A DNA stretch of 52,973 nt from Bacteroidota bacterium (GTDB lineage Bacteria > Bacteroidota > Bacteroidia > Bacteroidales > JAAAOM01): NCBI GenBank assembly GCA_009908855.1, contig JAAAOM010000011.1, positions 1 through 52,973 of the forward strand, written 5' to 3'. Both the position numbers and the translations under genes were made by a program. The notes under the pieces are model-generated. The model saw only the letters and a program-made list of their open reading frames with translations, was not told the DNA's origin and made no database searches. Positions 8,154 through 17,348 of the stretch are shown here, piece after piece (within the stretch, counting starts at the first letter, position 1; each line of letters starts with the position of its first letter).

Positions 8154-9539
8154 TTATTTTTTAATGAGCAAAGGCTGACTGATTTTACTCATAAATTCCT
8201 CAATGGATAACAATTCCTGTTCTCCGCTGTTCATGTTTTTGAGGGTGATTTTTTGCTGCTCCATTTCGTTGGTTCCTACAATGGCTACAAACGGTATGTT
8301 TTTCTGATCGGCATAGTTCATTTGCTTTTTCATCTTTACCGAATCGGGGAATATCTCGGTGCGAATCCCTTTCTGGCGTATCAGTTTAGCGATTTTCAGG
8401 CAAAAAAGCTGTTCTTTTTCTCCGAAATTGGTAAACATTACTTTGGTTGATTCATTCACTGTTTGTGGGTACAGATCAAGGTGTTCGAGCACATCAAAAA
8501 TACGTTCTGCCCCAAAGGAAATTCCAACACCCGATACATCGGGCAATCCGAAAATGCCGGTTAAATCGTCATAACGTCCGCCGCCGCATATACTGCCCAT
8601 GTCAATGTCTTTGGCTTTCACTTCAATTATACTGCCTGTGTAGTAGTTTAAACCCCTGGCCAGTGTTAAATCGAGTTCAACCGGAATATGAACTTCAGCT
8701 GTCTGAAGCAATTCAAAAAGCAATTGTGTTTCACGCACACCTTTCAGTCCTGTTTCTGACTGCATAAGCACCTGTTCAATGGCATGCAGTTTTTGCAGAT
8801 TGCTGCCTTCCAGTTTAAGAATGGGGTCCAGCTTCATGACCTGGTCATTGGAAAGGCCTTTCACGGATAGCTCCTGCTTTACTTTTTCATAACCTATCTT
8901 ATCAAGTTTATCAATAGCCACGGTAATATCCGTTAACTTATCAGATGCATCGAGTATTTCAGCAATGCCTGCCAGGATTTTGCGGTTGTTGATTTTCACC
9001 AGGGTTGGTATTCCCAATCGGTGAAATACATCTTCGATAATTTGTATCAGCTCGGTTTCATTCATCAGCGAGTTACTGCCCACTATATCGGCATCGCACT
9101 GATAAAACTCACGATATCTGCCTTTTTGGGGGCGGTCAGCACGCCAAACCGATTGTATCTGAAATCGTTTAAAAGGAAAGGATATTTCATGCTGGTGTTG
9201 AACCACGAAACGGGCAAATGGCACGGTGAGATCGTACCGTAACCCTTTTTCACTGATTTGGGTGGTGAGCCTGGTGGATTCTTTCTGACTCAGCAACGTT
9301 TCATCGGCTTTCTTTAAGTAATCCCCTGAGTTCAGAATTTTAAACAATAACTTATCACCTTCTTCACCATATTTGCCCATCAGGGTAGACAAATTTTCCA
9401 TGGCCGGCGTTTCGATAGGAGCAAATCCATAATTGGTAAACACTTCCCTGATGGTATCGAAAATATAATTGCGTTTGGTCATTTCAACCGGACCAAAATC
9501 GCGCGTTCCTTTTGGAATTGATGGTTTTTGACTTGCCAT
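8154..9539 (-). CDS. hisS: histidyl-tRNA synthetase
   Basis: This 461-residue class II synthetase charges tRNA-His with histidine in the cytosol. Motif 2 appears in the [20 protein letters not shown] region, and the histidine-specific loop reads [15 protein letters not shown]. The C-terminal anticodon-binding domain follows from about residue 360. Length and motifs are normal for the family. A Bacteroidota -7 element (TACTTTTG read on the minus strand, 9558-9565) lies 19 bases upstream of the ATG, so hisS probably heads the run that continues through DUF1571, the lipid kinase and larE. Confidence 0.97.
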   Translation of the reverse strand: MASQKPSIPKGTRDFGPVEMTKRNYIFDTIREVFTNYGFAPIETPAMENLSTLMGKYGEEGDKLLFKILNSGDYLKKADETLLSQKESTRLTTQISEKGLRYDLTVPFARFVVQHQHEISFPFKRFQIQSVWRADRPQKGRYREFYQCDADIVGSNSLMNETELIQIIEDVFHRLGIPTLVKINNRKILAGIAEILDASDKLTDITVAIDKLDKIGYEKVKQELSVKGLSNDQVMKLDPILKLEGSNLQKLHAIEQVLMQSETGLKGVRETQLLFELLQTAEVHIPVELDLTLARGLNYYTGSIIEVKAKDIDMGSICGGGRYDDLTGIFGLPDVSGVGISFGAERIFDVLEHLDLYPQTVNESTKVMFTNFGEKEQLFCLKIAKLIRQKGIRTEIFPDSVKMKKQMNYADQKNIPFVAIVGTNEMEQQKITLKNMNSGEQELLSIEEFMSKISQPLLIKK

Positions 9540-9557
9540 TGTTCTGATTTTAGCTCA

Positions 9558-9565
9558 CAAAAGTA
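9558..9565 (-). promoter_or_regulatory. -7 promoter element of hisS
   Basis: Read on the minus strand the bases are TACTTTTG, matching the Bacteroidota consensus TAnnTTTG. No convincing -33 TTTG is seen at the usual distance. Confidence 0.5.
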
Positions 9566-9599
9566 TAACTTTGTATGATTTTATCATAACCTGTAATAT

Positions 9600-9770
9600 G
9601 GGAGAAGCACCCAATAACAATGATCAAATAACAAATAATGTTCAAACACCAACTATCACATTCGAAACGTAAGAAAATTTAGAAGTTCTTGGGTTTGGTT
9701 ATTGAATTATGGGGTATTGGAATTTAATTGTGGTTTGGGATTTGATTATTGGAAATTGATTCAGTAAATT
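9600..9770. repeat. low-complexity intergenic repeat, imperfectly self-complementary
   Basis: The left part (9608-9668) is rich in CAAATAACAA/CCAAC words and the right part (9690-9765) in GGTTTGGTTATTG/GGAATTT words, so the halves are roughly complementary and could form a long loose hairpin. No gene is seen here. It resembles AT-rich intergenic repeats common in Bacteroidota. Confidence 0.4.
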
Positions 9771-9794
9771 ATTAAAAGTTACATTGTTGCAAAT

Positions 9795-10703
9795 ATGCTA
9801 ACAGCAGTGAAAAACATTAGCAAAGTAGGCATGGCCTGGGCCAGTCGGAAGGATGAGGAAGGTTCATTACCCTGTTATAGATTTATTTTGTCGGTAGCTG
9901 CTGTGAATCAGGCTAAAGTTGATGGTATGGGAAATATCAATGTATTGGTAAAACGACTTACCGAACCTGATAGAAACACCCAGGCAACACATCAACTATA
10001 CATACATGAAACCAACGAACAGGTGTTTGATGAATCATCCGAATTATTAATTTCGGTAAACCGTAAGAAAGTGAAGGACTGTTTTTTATTGAACGGATTT
10101 TTTCACCTGGAGGCTTATCCCAACATGCCGAAGTCCATATATAAAAAACTCCATGCATATACCTATCAGGTAAAAGAGGACCAAACCTATATTTCATCAG
10201 GTAAGAAACCAGATACGAGTCGGATATTGGGATATGCCTATTTAAAAGTACAGGCAGATATTGAACAATCGAATGAGATAATTGGCAAGATGTTTAGCAT
10301 CACTGAAAATGCTGCAATCGTTCATCATCTGTTTATAAAGAAAGATCAGGCATTGGATTTGGCCGGTATTGAATCGGATATATTTTATGTTATCGCGCGC
10401 AAAGCAGAAGATACCACCAATGAATTTCTGTTATTTTTTTCGTCCATTCTAAATTATCAGGAAACCGATTTTGTTTTTTTATTCCATCGCAAGGACTTTA
10501 TGCGCCTGGGCTGGTCGGATAACAACGGGCATTTATTTTTTACAGCTCATACCCATGAGCAGCCTGATATAAAGGCAGGTGATCTGGTGCTTGATTACGT
10601 CCATTATAATCCTGAAAATCTGATTCGTGCGAATTCAGCTTTTCCATCCGCGCAAGGTTGGAGTCGGGCAAATATGAGTTGGTTGGAAGGGGATGAACGC
10701 TGA
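9795..10703 (+). CDS. conserved-looking protein of unknown function
   Basis: The 302-residue product has normal codon usage and a complete frame from ATG 9795, but I do not recognise a family. It lacks a signal peptide, a membrane segment or an obvious catalytic motif, and is probably cytosolic. It is the only plus-strand gene between two minus-strand runs, divergent from hisS, and is followed by the 41-bp tandem repeat. An internal acidic and aromatic stretch (about 200-250) reads like a compact globular domain. Nothing in the context points to a function. Confidence 0.7.
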   Translation: MLTAVKNISKVGMAWASRKDEEGSLPCYRFILSVAAVNQAKVDGMGNINVLVKRLTEPDRNTQATHQLYIHETNEQVFDESSELLISVNRKKVKDCFLLNGFFHLEAYPNMPKSIYKKLHAYTYQVKEDQTYISSGKKPDTSRILGYAYLKVQADIEQSNEIIGKMFSITENAAIVHHLFIKKDQALDLAGIESDIFYVIARKAEDTTNEFLLFFSSILNYQETDFVFLFHRKDFMRLGWSDNNGHLFFTAHTHEQPDIKAGDLVLDYVHYNPENLIRANSAFPSAQGWSRANMSWLEGDER

Positions 10704-10790
10704 TTGGTGGCTCATGAAATTTCACAGCAATATTTTCTTGCAGTTACATTGTATCACCAACAGGGCTGTAAATATTAAATACGGAATCTG

Positions 10791-10975
10791 TGCTCCCGTG
10801 CGGAGGAAGGTTTCCGGCTCTCCGGATTTGTTGCTCCGCAGCGGAGGAAGGTTTCCGGTTCTTTGGATATGCTGCCCCGTAGCGGAGGAAGATTTCCGGG
10901 AACCAGAATTTATCGCTCCGGAGCGGAGGGAGGTTTCCGGGTGTCAAAATTAATTGCTCCGGAGCGGAGCTAAAG
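10791..10975. repeat. 41-bp tandem repeat, four full units plus a partial fifth
   Basis: Units begin at 10791, 10832, 10873, 10914 and 10955, each exactly 41 bases after the last. About 27 bases of each are conserved (TGCTCCGnAGCGGAGGAAGG followed by TTTCCGG) and about 14 vary. Units 4 and 5 contain the perfect palindrome GCTCCGGAGC, and each full unit has arms GGAA/TTCC. The period is not a multiple of three, so frames through it are not coding. GC content is well above the surroundings. It occupies most of the 355-base gap 10704-11058, where I see no gene. Confidence 0.9.
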
Positions 10976-11058
10976 AAATAATAACCCGGAAAAGGCCATT
11001 GAAGGGTGAATATGAAAAATCAATCACAATGAGTGGTAATGGTGCAATAGTACGCAGC

Positions 11059-11532
11059 TTATCCCAAACCCAGTTTAATCAGAATTGAATGTAAATACGC
11101 TTCACAACCCGCTTCACCCTCAGCCGGAGCCCAGGGGGCGAAATTTTTATCATCAACCGGTGTATAGGGCCCGTCTTTCAATTCATACACGGCCGAGCCG
11201 GGTTCCAGGGCAATAACCATGTGATAGGTTTTTGCTGCTATTTCTACACCTAAGGCACCATTGATGCTGGATAATACAATATGGTCGGTTATGTTTCCTT
11301 CCGGATCAAACTCTACCACCACAACCTTACCGGTAAGCACAACAAATGCTTCTCGTTTATCAGGTGCCTCGTGTTTATGTGGCTGTACATAAGTACCCGG
11401 TTCCATGGCATTAATCATGCGTTGCAGGGTATCCGAATAATGCTCGTGGAAATTATAGTTCATGCGTTTGCGTGGTGATGCCTGTGCCTGTGCGGATATT
11501 TCTCCTATCAGTGTATCGGTTATATGTATCAT
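11059..11532 (-). CDS. WbuC-family cupin metalloprotein
   Basis: The 157-residue protein has a single cupin barrel with metal-binding motif QPHKHEAPDKREAF (His-x-His and a downstream glutamate region) and the second motif KTYHMVIALEPGSAVYE. It has the N-terminal extension (RMNYNFHEHYSDTLQRMINA) typical of WbuC-family cupins, often found with sugar or surface-polysaccharide genes. Its start overlaps the stop of the MFS gene by four bases (ATGA), so the two are translationally coupled. Substrate is unknown. It ends the run Omp85-like, MFS, cupin. Confidence 0.85.
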   Translation of the reverse strand: MIHITDTLIGEISAQAQASPRKRMNYNFHEHYSDTLQRMINAMEPGTYVQPHKHEAPDKREAFVVLTGKVVVVEFDPEGNITDHIVLSSINGALGVEIAAKTYHMVIALEPGSAVYELKDGPYTPVDDKNFAPWAPAEGEAGCEAYLHSILIKLGLG

Positions 11533-12782
11533 TCGGTGGTTGGTTTAATGTATACGATGGTTAGCAAAAGTAACAAGAATGCATTGGTTATAAGCATGGC
11601 CAGCCCGATATTTGTATGATCGGCTATTAATCCTAACAAAGGTGGAAAAATGGCAGCCAGCAACGAATGCAATTGTGATTCGGTGGACAACACCGAGCTG
11701 GTTAACTGATCGGTAAATTTATCGGTAATAACTGCTACGGCAATGGGTTTTCTGATATTGTGAACCACCATAAGCACCAGAAAAAACATTGCTGCCAGCA
11801 GTTCAAGGTCAAATAAATAACTGATACCCGCTGCCATTCCTGCCGAAAATCCCGCAATGTATGTCAGGTTCATAGCTTTGGCGGGCAATTGAATACGTTT
11901 ATTTAGCCAATTGGCTTTTTGGGAGGCAAGGGCGTTTAGTTGGTAAATGATAAAATAAAAAATACCCACAAGCACGGCTTCCTTTTGTTGGATATCGAAT
12001 GCTGAAAGTACATTTGCTTCAACGGATAAATTCTTAAGTATGGGTTGCAGGTAATCACGTACAATCAGGTAAAAACCTCCGATCATCGCACTATTTAGAA
12101 TAATACGCAATACCTGAGGTGATTTTAAATGGTATGACATGTTTTTAACCAGATCGGTAAACGATTTCAGGAGTTTTTCTGCGGGCACCTGTTGAACGGT
12201 ATCGATGGAGCGGGGGTAGGAGAGGATTAGCAGAATACCCAACACATAAGGTATGGTTGAAAGCAGAAATACCTGGTTATAACTATTACTAAAGAATAAA
12301 AATGCGGCTGCCAGGAGTGCAGCAACACCTGATCCGCGCATGCTCCACGATCGCGTTTGCCCGTAGAATTCCACTTTAAGATGAGAAATATTTTTTTGTT
12401 TCAGATAACTATAAATAAGCGCTTTATGGGTGCCACTCCTAAATGCATCGCCAATACCATAAAACACTGAGGCTACCAGGATAAACCAATAATCGGATGA
12501 GAAGTAGTAACCCAAAAAGGAAATAATATAGAAAAGGTAAGAGCCAGTCAGTGCTTTTTTCCGGCCTATCATATCGGCCACAAACCCGGAAGGTATCTCT
12601 AACAGGTTTCGGGCTATTTCCCTTACCGAATAAACAATCCCTATTTCAAAGAATGACAGGTTCTTACTGAGTAGCCACAGTATGAAAAAAGGCTCAAAAA
12701 ACCGCAGGTTTTTCAAAAAGCCATAGGTGCAAAATTTGATGAACTGGATGTCTTTTTTATATGTAAATCCATTGTCGGCCAC
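11529..12782 (-). CDS. MFS transporter
   Basis: This 417-residue protein has about twelve hydrophobic segments and an MFS-type loop after helix 2 (SGFVADMIGRKKALTGS, residues about 62-78), in which D-x-x-GRKK is the family signature. It begins with GTG immediately after the stop of the Omp85-like gene and overlaps the cupin gene by four bases. The three genes are clearly one operon. The substrate cannot be read from the sequence. Pairing with an outer-membrane barrel suggests export or uptake of one compound across both membranes, but that is inference. Confidence 0.85.
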   Translation of the reverse strand: MADNGFTYKKDIQFIKFCTYGFLKNLRFFEPFFILWLLSKNLSFFEIGIVYSVREIARNLLEIPSGFVADMIGRKKALTGSYLFYIISFLGYYFSSDYWFILVASVFYGIGDAFRSGTHKALIYSYLKQKNISHLKVEFYGQTRSWSMRGSGVAALLAAAFLFFSNSYNQVFLLSTIPYVLGILLILSYPRSIDTVQQVPAEKLLKSFTDLVKNMSYHLKSPQVLRIILNSAMIGGFYLIVRDYLQPILKNLSVEANVLSAFDIQQKEAVLVGIFYFIIYQLNALASQKANWLNKRIQLPAKAMNLTYIAGFSAGMAAGISYLFDLELLAAMFFLVLMVVHNIRKPIAVAVITDKFTDQLTSSVLSTESQLHSLLAAIFPPLLGLIADHTNIGLAMLITNAFLLLLLTIVYIKPTTE

Positions 12783-14111
12783 TTAATACAAGAAGTTTAA
12801 ACCGATATATAAACCGTCGTTCCCGTCATTTTCATTAATGGCTTTGCCATAGTTAACGGCCACCACAAAGTTTTCATTAAGTGCGAAATAAATACCCAAC
12901 CCAAGGGATACATGCAGGTTTTCCGTATCATCGGAAAAATATTCTGAACGTTCGGGTGGAGGTATCTGCGATTTATCAATTTCATATTTTTTGGTAACCA
13001 TCCCGTAGTCGGCAAAGGTAGCCAGGGCACCATAAATATTCTGATTGAATAAAACAGTACGGAATACCTTCCATCGAAATTCATTGTTTCCATAGATAAA
13101 ATCACGGCCCACCACTCGGTTACGCAAGATTCCGCGCAATGTTTTGGCGCCCCCGAGTCCGTCGCGCGTTTTTGATGGTGCGCTGTTAAATACAAATGGC
13201 AACATATAAAAGGGTGAGGCTCCCCATAATTCACCCTGGTAACTAATGCGATAGGCAAAGGATAAACTTTTTGGTATGAGTGTAAAATACTGCCTGTGGG
13301 TGATGGCAAATCTGCCATAAGGATCGGTATCGGCGTTTTGTGGTATGGCAGCAATAAGCTGGGCTTCTGTCCAGATACCTTTCATGGGATTTGCTTCATT
13401 ATCCCGGCTGTCATAAACAGGGCCGGCTTTAAGCAAATGAACATTGCCACCGTCAAATTGATGTTGTGGAAGCAAATCATAGTCAATATACCTGCCATAA
13501 AGCCCGCCGCCCGTGCCCTGAAACAGATCATCCTCATCGCGTCCTTCATTCAGGCGGTCAATATCCACTGTATCCAATTGCACGCCATAAAAGGCATATC
13601 CAGCAAACCACCTAAGCTGTGAATCGGCTATTTTACCCTGAAAATAAGATCGCAACCGGAGCAAATTTCGTTGTTGCCGGTAAAATACACGCGACAGGTA
13701 ATCATCATGTTCCTGGTCTTCCAGTGCCGGATTGTAATAGGCTTCATACCCGTTAAAGCCGTAAAATTCCAGGGCCTGCTCGGTCAAATACGATGCTTCC
13801 AAAGATACCCGGATGCCGGGTATGAGTTTATCCGAATCATAAGTAAATTCATTAATACCACTGCCTTTGGTAGTTCTGGACCATTCAAGGAATATGGAAT
13901 GGTCGTATTTGGGATAACGGGAACCATCGCCATAATGATATAAATTCAATACCCCGCCATATTTAAATCCCAAATCAGAATCAAAAGCAATTGCCGGAAC
14001 AGCGCCGAAAGACCACCCTTTTTTTATATTTTCATTCTGATTTTCCGGTTCCTGTGAGGATATAATGGAAAGCAGGCAGAAGAGTAGTAAGCAGGTCAAT
14101 AATGTTCGCAT
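12783..14111 (-). CDS. Omp85/BamA-superfamily outer-membrane barrel without POTRA domains
   Basis: From ATG 14111 the product is about 442 residues with a signal peptide (MRTLLTCLLLFCLLSIISSQ). A longer frame from 14228 would place 40 non-secretory residues in front and is unlikely. The body alternates strands and turns of a 16-strand barrel, with the C-terminal surface-antigen part including a GLGGAKTLRGILRNR strand, which resembles the lid-lock RG motif, and a C-terminal aromatic signature (YIGLNFLY). No POTRA repeats precede the barrel, so it is not BamA itself. It is followed without a gap by the MFS gene. Its cargo is unknown. Confidence 0.8.
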   Translation of the reverse strand: MRTLLTCLLLFCLLSIISSQEPENQNENIKKGWSFGAVPAIAFDSDLGFKYGGVLNLYHYGDGSRYPKYDHSIFLEWSRTTKGSGINEFTYDSDKLIPGIRVSLEASYLTEQALEFYGFNGYEAYYNPALEDQEHDDYLSRVFYRQQRNLLRLRSYFQGKIADSQLRWFAGYAFYGVQLDTVDIDRLNEGRDEDDLFQGTGGGLYGRYIDYDLLPQHQFDGGNVHLLKAGPVYDSRDNEANPMKGIWTEAQLIAAIPQNADTDPYGRFAITHRQYFTLIPKSLSFAYRISYQGELWGASPFYMLPFVFNSAPSKTRDGLGGAKTLRGILRNRVVGRDFIYGNNEFRWKVFRTVLFNQNIYGALATFADYGMVTKKYEIDKSQIPPPERSEYFSDDTENLHVSLGLGIYFALNENFVVAVNYGKAINENDGNDGLYIGLNFLY

Positions 14112-14364
14112 ATAAGTCAGATAGTATCCTGTAAATATATTTATTTCTTTTTGGAGTTGGCATGGCTGAAGCATTATTTTTGATTCATAATAAAATGTCG
14201 TTTTGTTAATAATATTTACCTTCCGCAACCCTTTTATTCTCCCGCATACTTAAAGCCGGAAGTTAGGGGTGAGCGAGGGATCCTGTTTTAAAAAATACCC
14301 TTAACTAACCAATTTTGATGTCTCATTTCTTAAACCTGTAGCACACAATTAATTCGAAAAATTC

Positions 14365-14372
14365 TATATTTG
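14365..14372 (+). promoter_or_regulatory. -7 promoter element of the exported hydrolase operon
   Basis: TATATTTG fits TAnnTTTG and lies 24 bases before the ATG at 14397. A TTG at 14370 inside it would extend the frame upstream; the promoter argues against using it as a start. Confidence 0.5.
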
Positions 14373-14396
14373 AACCTCACCCCAATTCACTATAAA

Positions 14397-15452
14397 ATGA
14401 TTAAACGAATTTTTAAGGGATTAATTTATGGATTGGCAGCTATCGCAATGTTATTTCTGATTTTTATCATTATTGCCGGTATTTATGATTATAAACCACC
14501 CAAAAAGCACATTATAACATCAACCGAAGCGCCCCTGGAAATATGCGACACGTGTACATATTCAATGCTTATCTGGAATATTGGTTATTGCGGATTGAGT
14601 GATGACATGGATTTCTTTTATGACGGTGGGAAGCAGGTACGTACCGGCAGAAAGCAAACAGTTGAGAATTGCAGTCTGATCACAAAATTTCTCAAACAGA
14701 ATGATACGGTAGATTTTATGCTTCTGCAGGAAGTGGATGTGCGCTCAACAAGAAGCTATTATATCAATCAGTTGGAAAAAATCAGCGAAACCCTTCCTAA
14801 ACGCAATTTGTACTTTGCCCGTAATTATGATGTTTTATTTGTTCCTGTACCCGCAATGAAACCTTATGGAAAAGTTAAATCGGGCATTTTCTCTGTTAGC
14901 AGGTTTGAAGCTAAAAAAGCGTCACGGTATTCCTTTCCGGGAAACTTTAGTTGGCCCAAAAACTTGTTTATGCTCGATCGCTGTTTTTTGGTTACCCGTT
15001 ATGCACTTCAGAGTGGACAAGAATTGGTCGTGGTGAATACCCATAATTCAGCTTATGATGATGGTACACTGCGAAAACAAGAAATGGATTTTTTAAACAC
15101 GTTTTTACTGGACGAATACCAAAAAGGGCATTATATTGTTGTGGGTGGAGACTGGAATCAATGCCCGCCATCATTCAGACCGGCATATCATACACATCCA
15201 TTTGATGATGCGCAGGTTTCCTACATCGATGATGACTATTTACCGGGCTGGACCTGGAGTTATGATGCCACAATACCTACAAACAGACGTGTTAATGAGG
15301 TTTACCGAAATGGCGTAACATCAACAACCGTTATTGATTTTTACCTGACCTCCCCCAATATTACCATTGAAGAAGTACGAACGCATGATAAACAGTTTGT
15401 TGCCAGCGATCATCAGCCGGTATTTTTAACATTTAACATGTCAAAACATTAA
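14397..15452 (+). CDS. endonuclease/exonuclease/phosphatase family protein, membrane-anchored
   Basis: With ATG 14397 the product is 351 residues and begins MIKRIFKGLIYGLAAIAMLF, an N-terminal anchor or signal. The catalytic core follows: LIWNIGY, LLQEVD (metal-binding Glu), NTHNS, GDWNQ and the C-terminal SDHQPV (catalytic His). These are the standard EEP motifs, so a phosphodiesterase or phosphatase acting outside the inner membrane is likely. The exact substrate is not predictable. It is the first gene of an operon with an M1 peptidase (11 bases downstream) and an S45 acylase. Confidence 0.88.
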   Translation: MIKRIFKGLIYGLAAIAMLFLIFIIIAGIYDYKPPKKHIITSTEAPLEICDTCTYSMLIWNIGYCGLSDDMDFFYDGGKQVRTGRKQTVENCSLITKFLKQNDTVDFMLLQEVDVRSTRSYYINQLEKISETLPKRNLYFARNYDVLFVPVPAMKPYGKVKSGIFSVSRFEAKKASRYSFPGNFSWPKNLFMLDRCFLVTRYALQSGQELVVVNTHNSAYDDGTLRKQEMDFLNTFLLDEYQKGHYIVVGGDWNQCPPSFRPAYHTHPFDDAQVSYIDDDYLPGWTWSYDATIPTNRRVNEVYRNGVTSTTVIDFYLTSPNITIEEVRTHDKQFVASDHQPVFLTFNMSKH

Positions 15453-15463
15453 ATAAATACACT

Positions 15464-17335
15464 ATGAAATTATTATGTAAGTCATTAATTATATGCATAT
15501 TAATAGGTATTCAACCAACACAGGCGCAATTTTCTTTTGATAAGATACCGGTTCCGTTAAATGTGCAAGATGCTTATGAAAATGGCACACGCAACAAAAC
15601 AGGTATTCCCGGCCGGCATTATTTCCAGAACCACACCGATTATAAGATGGATGTTGAGCTTGATTTTGACAACGATGTTTTAAGCGGAGAATCGCAAATG
15701 ACCTATTATAACAATTCTCCCGACACAATTCAATATATTATTTTCCGCCTGTATAATAACCTGTACAAAAAAGGAGTTCCGCGGTTATACACTGTAAATA
15801 CCGAGGACTTACACGATGGAATATCCATTGACGATGTAAAAGTAAACGGGCACAAAATGAATATTGGTACCAATGCGCAAGTTGGTTACACCAATGGGTA
15901 TGTGCCGCTTAATAAACCATTGATGCCAAATGAGTCATGCAAAATTGAATTGAAATGGGAGGTGGAACTACCGGGGCCTACACAGCGAAGGACTGGTAAA
16001 TATTTTAACAGCTCCTATTTTATTGGTTTTTGGTATCCGCAAATTGCTGTTTACGATGATATTGAAGGATGGGATATGTTCCAGTTTACCGGACAATATG
16101 AATTTTATAATGATTTTAATAATTACGACCTGAAAATAACAGCACCGGGTGATCATATTGTCTGGGCAACCGGTAAACTACAAAACGAAAATCAGATTTT
16201 TTCAAAAAAGATCTTAGCTAAGATTGATGCTTCCCGTAAATCGGATTCTGTGGTACATATTATCTCCGAACCCGGGGAATCGTTCACTGACGATAAAAAA
16301 CGCAAGATAACCTGGCATTACAAAGTTGAAAATATCAACGATGTTGCCATTGCCGCCAGTAACGAATACCTGTGGGATGCCTCCGGCGCACCCAAACATA
16401 GCACCAGTAACGATCGGGTATGGGTAAATGCCGTGTATCATGAGTCTTCTGAAAATTTTAAAGAAGTTGCCGACATATCACGTTTAACCGTACAGAAATT
16501 GGCCAATGATGTCTATGCCACGCCATTTCCATATCATAAAGTGGTTGTATTCAATGGCGGGTCAGGTGGTATGGAATTTCCGATGATGATTAACGACCAG
16601 GAAGAAAGAGATTATTGTCAGACGGTATATCTTACTTCCCACGAAATTGCACACATGTATTTCCCATTCTTAACCGGCAATAATGAAAGACGATATGCCT
16701 GGATGGACGAAGGGTTAACTACCTTTCTGGCCAAGTATGTTGAGCTTGAATTATGCGCATACGATGCCTTTACCTTTTTTGCACGTCGTTACGAACCCAC
16801 TGCAGGTAGCATGGATGATATTCCATTAATGATGCCCACCAATCGCATCATGGGCCGCAGTTATTATAACAGTGCGTATTTTCGTTCATCCATGGCATTG
16901 TATCTGTTAGAAGACTATCTCAGCCCGGAAACTTTTTCTGAATGCATCGCTTTATTTATTGAACGATGGCGTGGGAAACATCCTACAGGATACGATTTTT
17001 TCTTTACCATTGAAAATTACACCGGCGAAGATTTAAGTTGGTACTGGCTGCCCTGGTTTTTCAGGCAGGGATACCCCGATTTAAGTATTGACACCGCTGA
17101 TATTAAAAACCACCGTGTTCGTATTCAACAGGTAGGAGATATGCCGGTTCCGCTCAGAGTGGTACTGTATTATGAGGATGGAACCAAAAAAGAGATTAAC
17201 GAGAAAATGAGTATATGGAAGGACCTAAACGTATATGAATTAACAACCGATCCGGATAAACAGCTAAGGCATATAGAGCTTGGCCATCCACGTATACCGG
17301 ATGTAGACCAGACAAATAACGTATATTCATTTTAA
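15464..17335 (+). CDS. secreted M1-family metallopeptidase
   Basis: The 623-residue protein has a signal peptide (about 1-21) and the M1 zinc site H393-E-x-x-H397 with the third ligand E416 after 18 residues (WMDEG). The substrate-recognition motif reads GGMEFP in place of GAMEN. An N-terminal beta domain, the catalytic domain and a short C-terminal beta segment are present; the large helical domain of full aminopeptidase N is absent, which is common in this M1 subgroup. It probably trims peptides in the periplasm. It is flanked by the EEP and S45 genes, with gaps of 11 and 13 bases. Confidence 0.93.
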   Translation: MKLLCKSLIICILIGIQPTQAQFSFDKIPVPLNVQDAYENGTRNKTGIPGRHYFQNHTDYKMDVELDFDNDVLSGESQMTYYNNSPDTIQYIIFRLYNNLYKKGVPRLYTVNTEDLHDGISIDDVKVNGHKMNIGTNAQVGYTNGYVPLNKPLMPNESCKIELKWEVELPGPTQRRTGKYFNSSYFIGFWYPQIAVYDDIEGWDMFQFTGQYEFYNDFNNYDLKITAPGDHIVWATGKLQNENQIFSKKILAKIDASRKSDSVVHIISEPGESFTDDKKRKITWHYKVENINDVAIAASNEYLWDASGAPKHSTSNDRVWVNAVYHESSENFKEVADISRLTVQKLANDVYATPFPYHKVVVFNGGSGGMEFPMMINDQEERDYCQTVYLTSHEIAHMYFPFLTGNNERRYAWMDEGLTTFLAKYVELELCAYDAFTFFARRYEPTAGSMDDIPLMMPTNRIMGRSYYNSAYFRSSMALYLLEDYLSPETFSECIALFIERWRGKHPTGYDFFFTIENYTGEDLSWYWLPWFFRQGYPDLSIDTADIKNHRVRIQQVGDMPVPLRVVLYYEDGTKKEINEKMSIWKDLNVYELTTDPDKQLRHIELGHPRIPDVDQTNNVYSF

Positions 17336-17348
17336 AAAACAATGTTCT

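Noticed and set aside
10791..10975. CRISPR-like look of the 41-bp repeat (27 conserved, 14 variable bases)
   Set aside because: The variable parts are far too short for spacers and resemble one another in pairs, the repeats diverge, and no cas gene is nearby.
12797..13354. 185-codon frame inside the Omp85-like gene on the same strand
   Set aside because: It is a shifted frame of the barrel gene with erratic composition and no domain resemblance.
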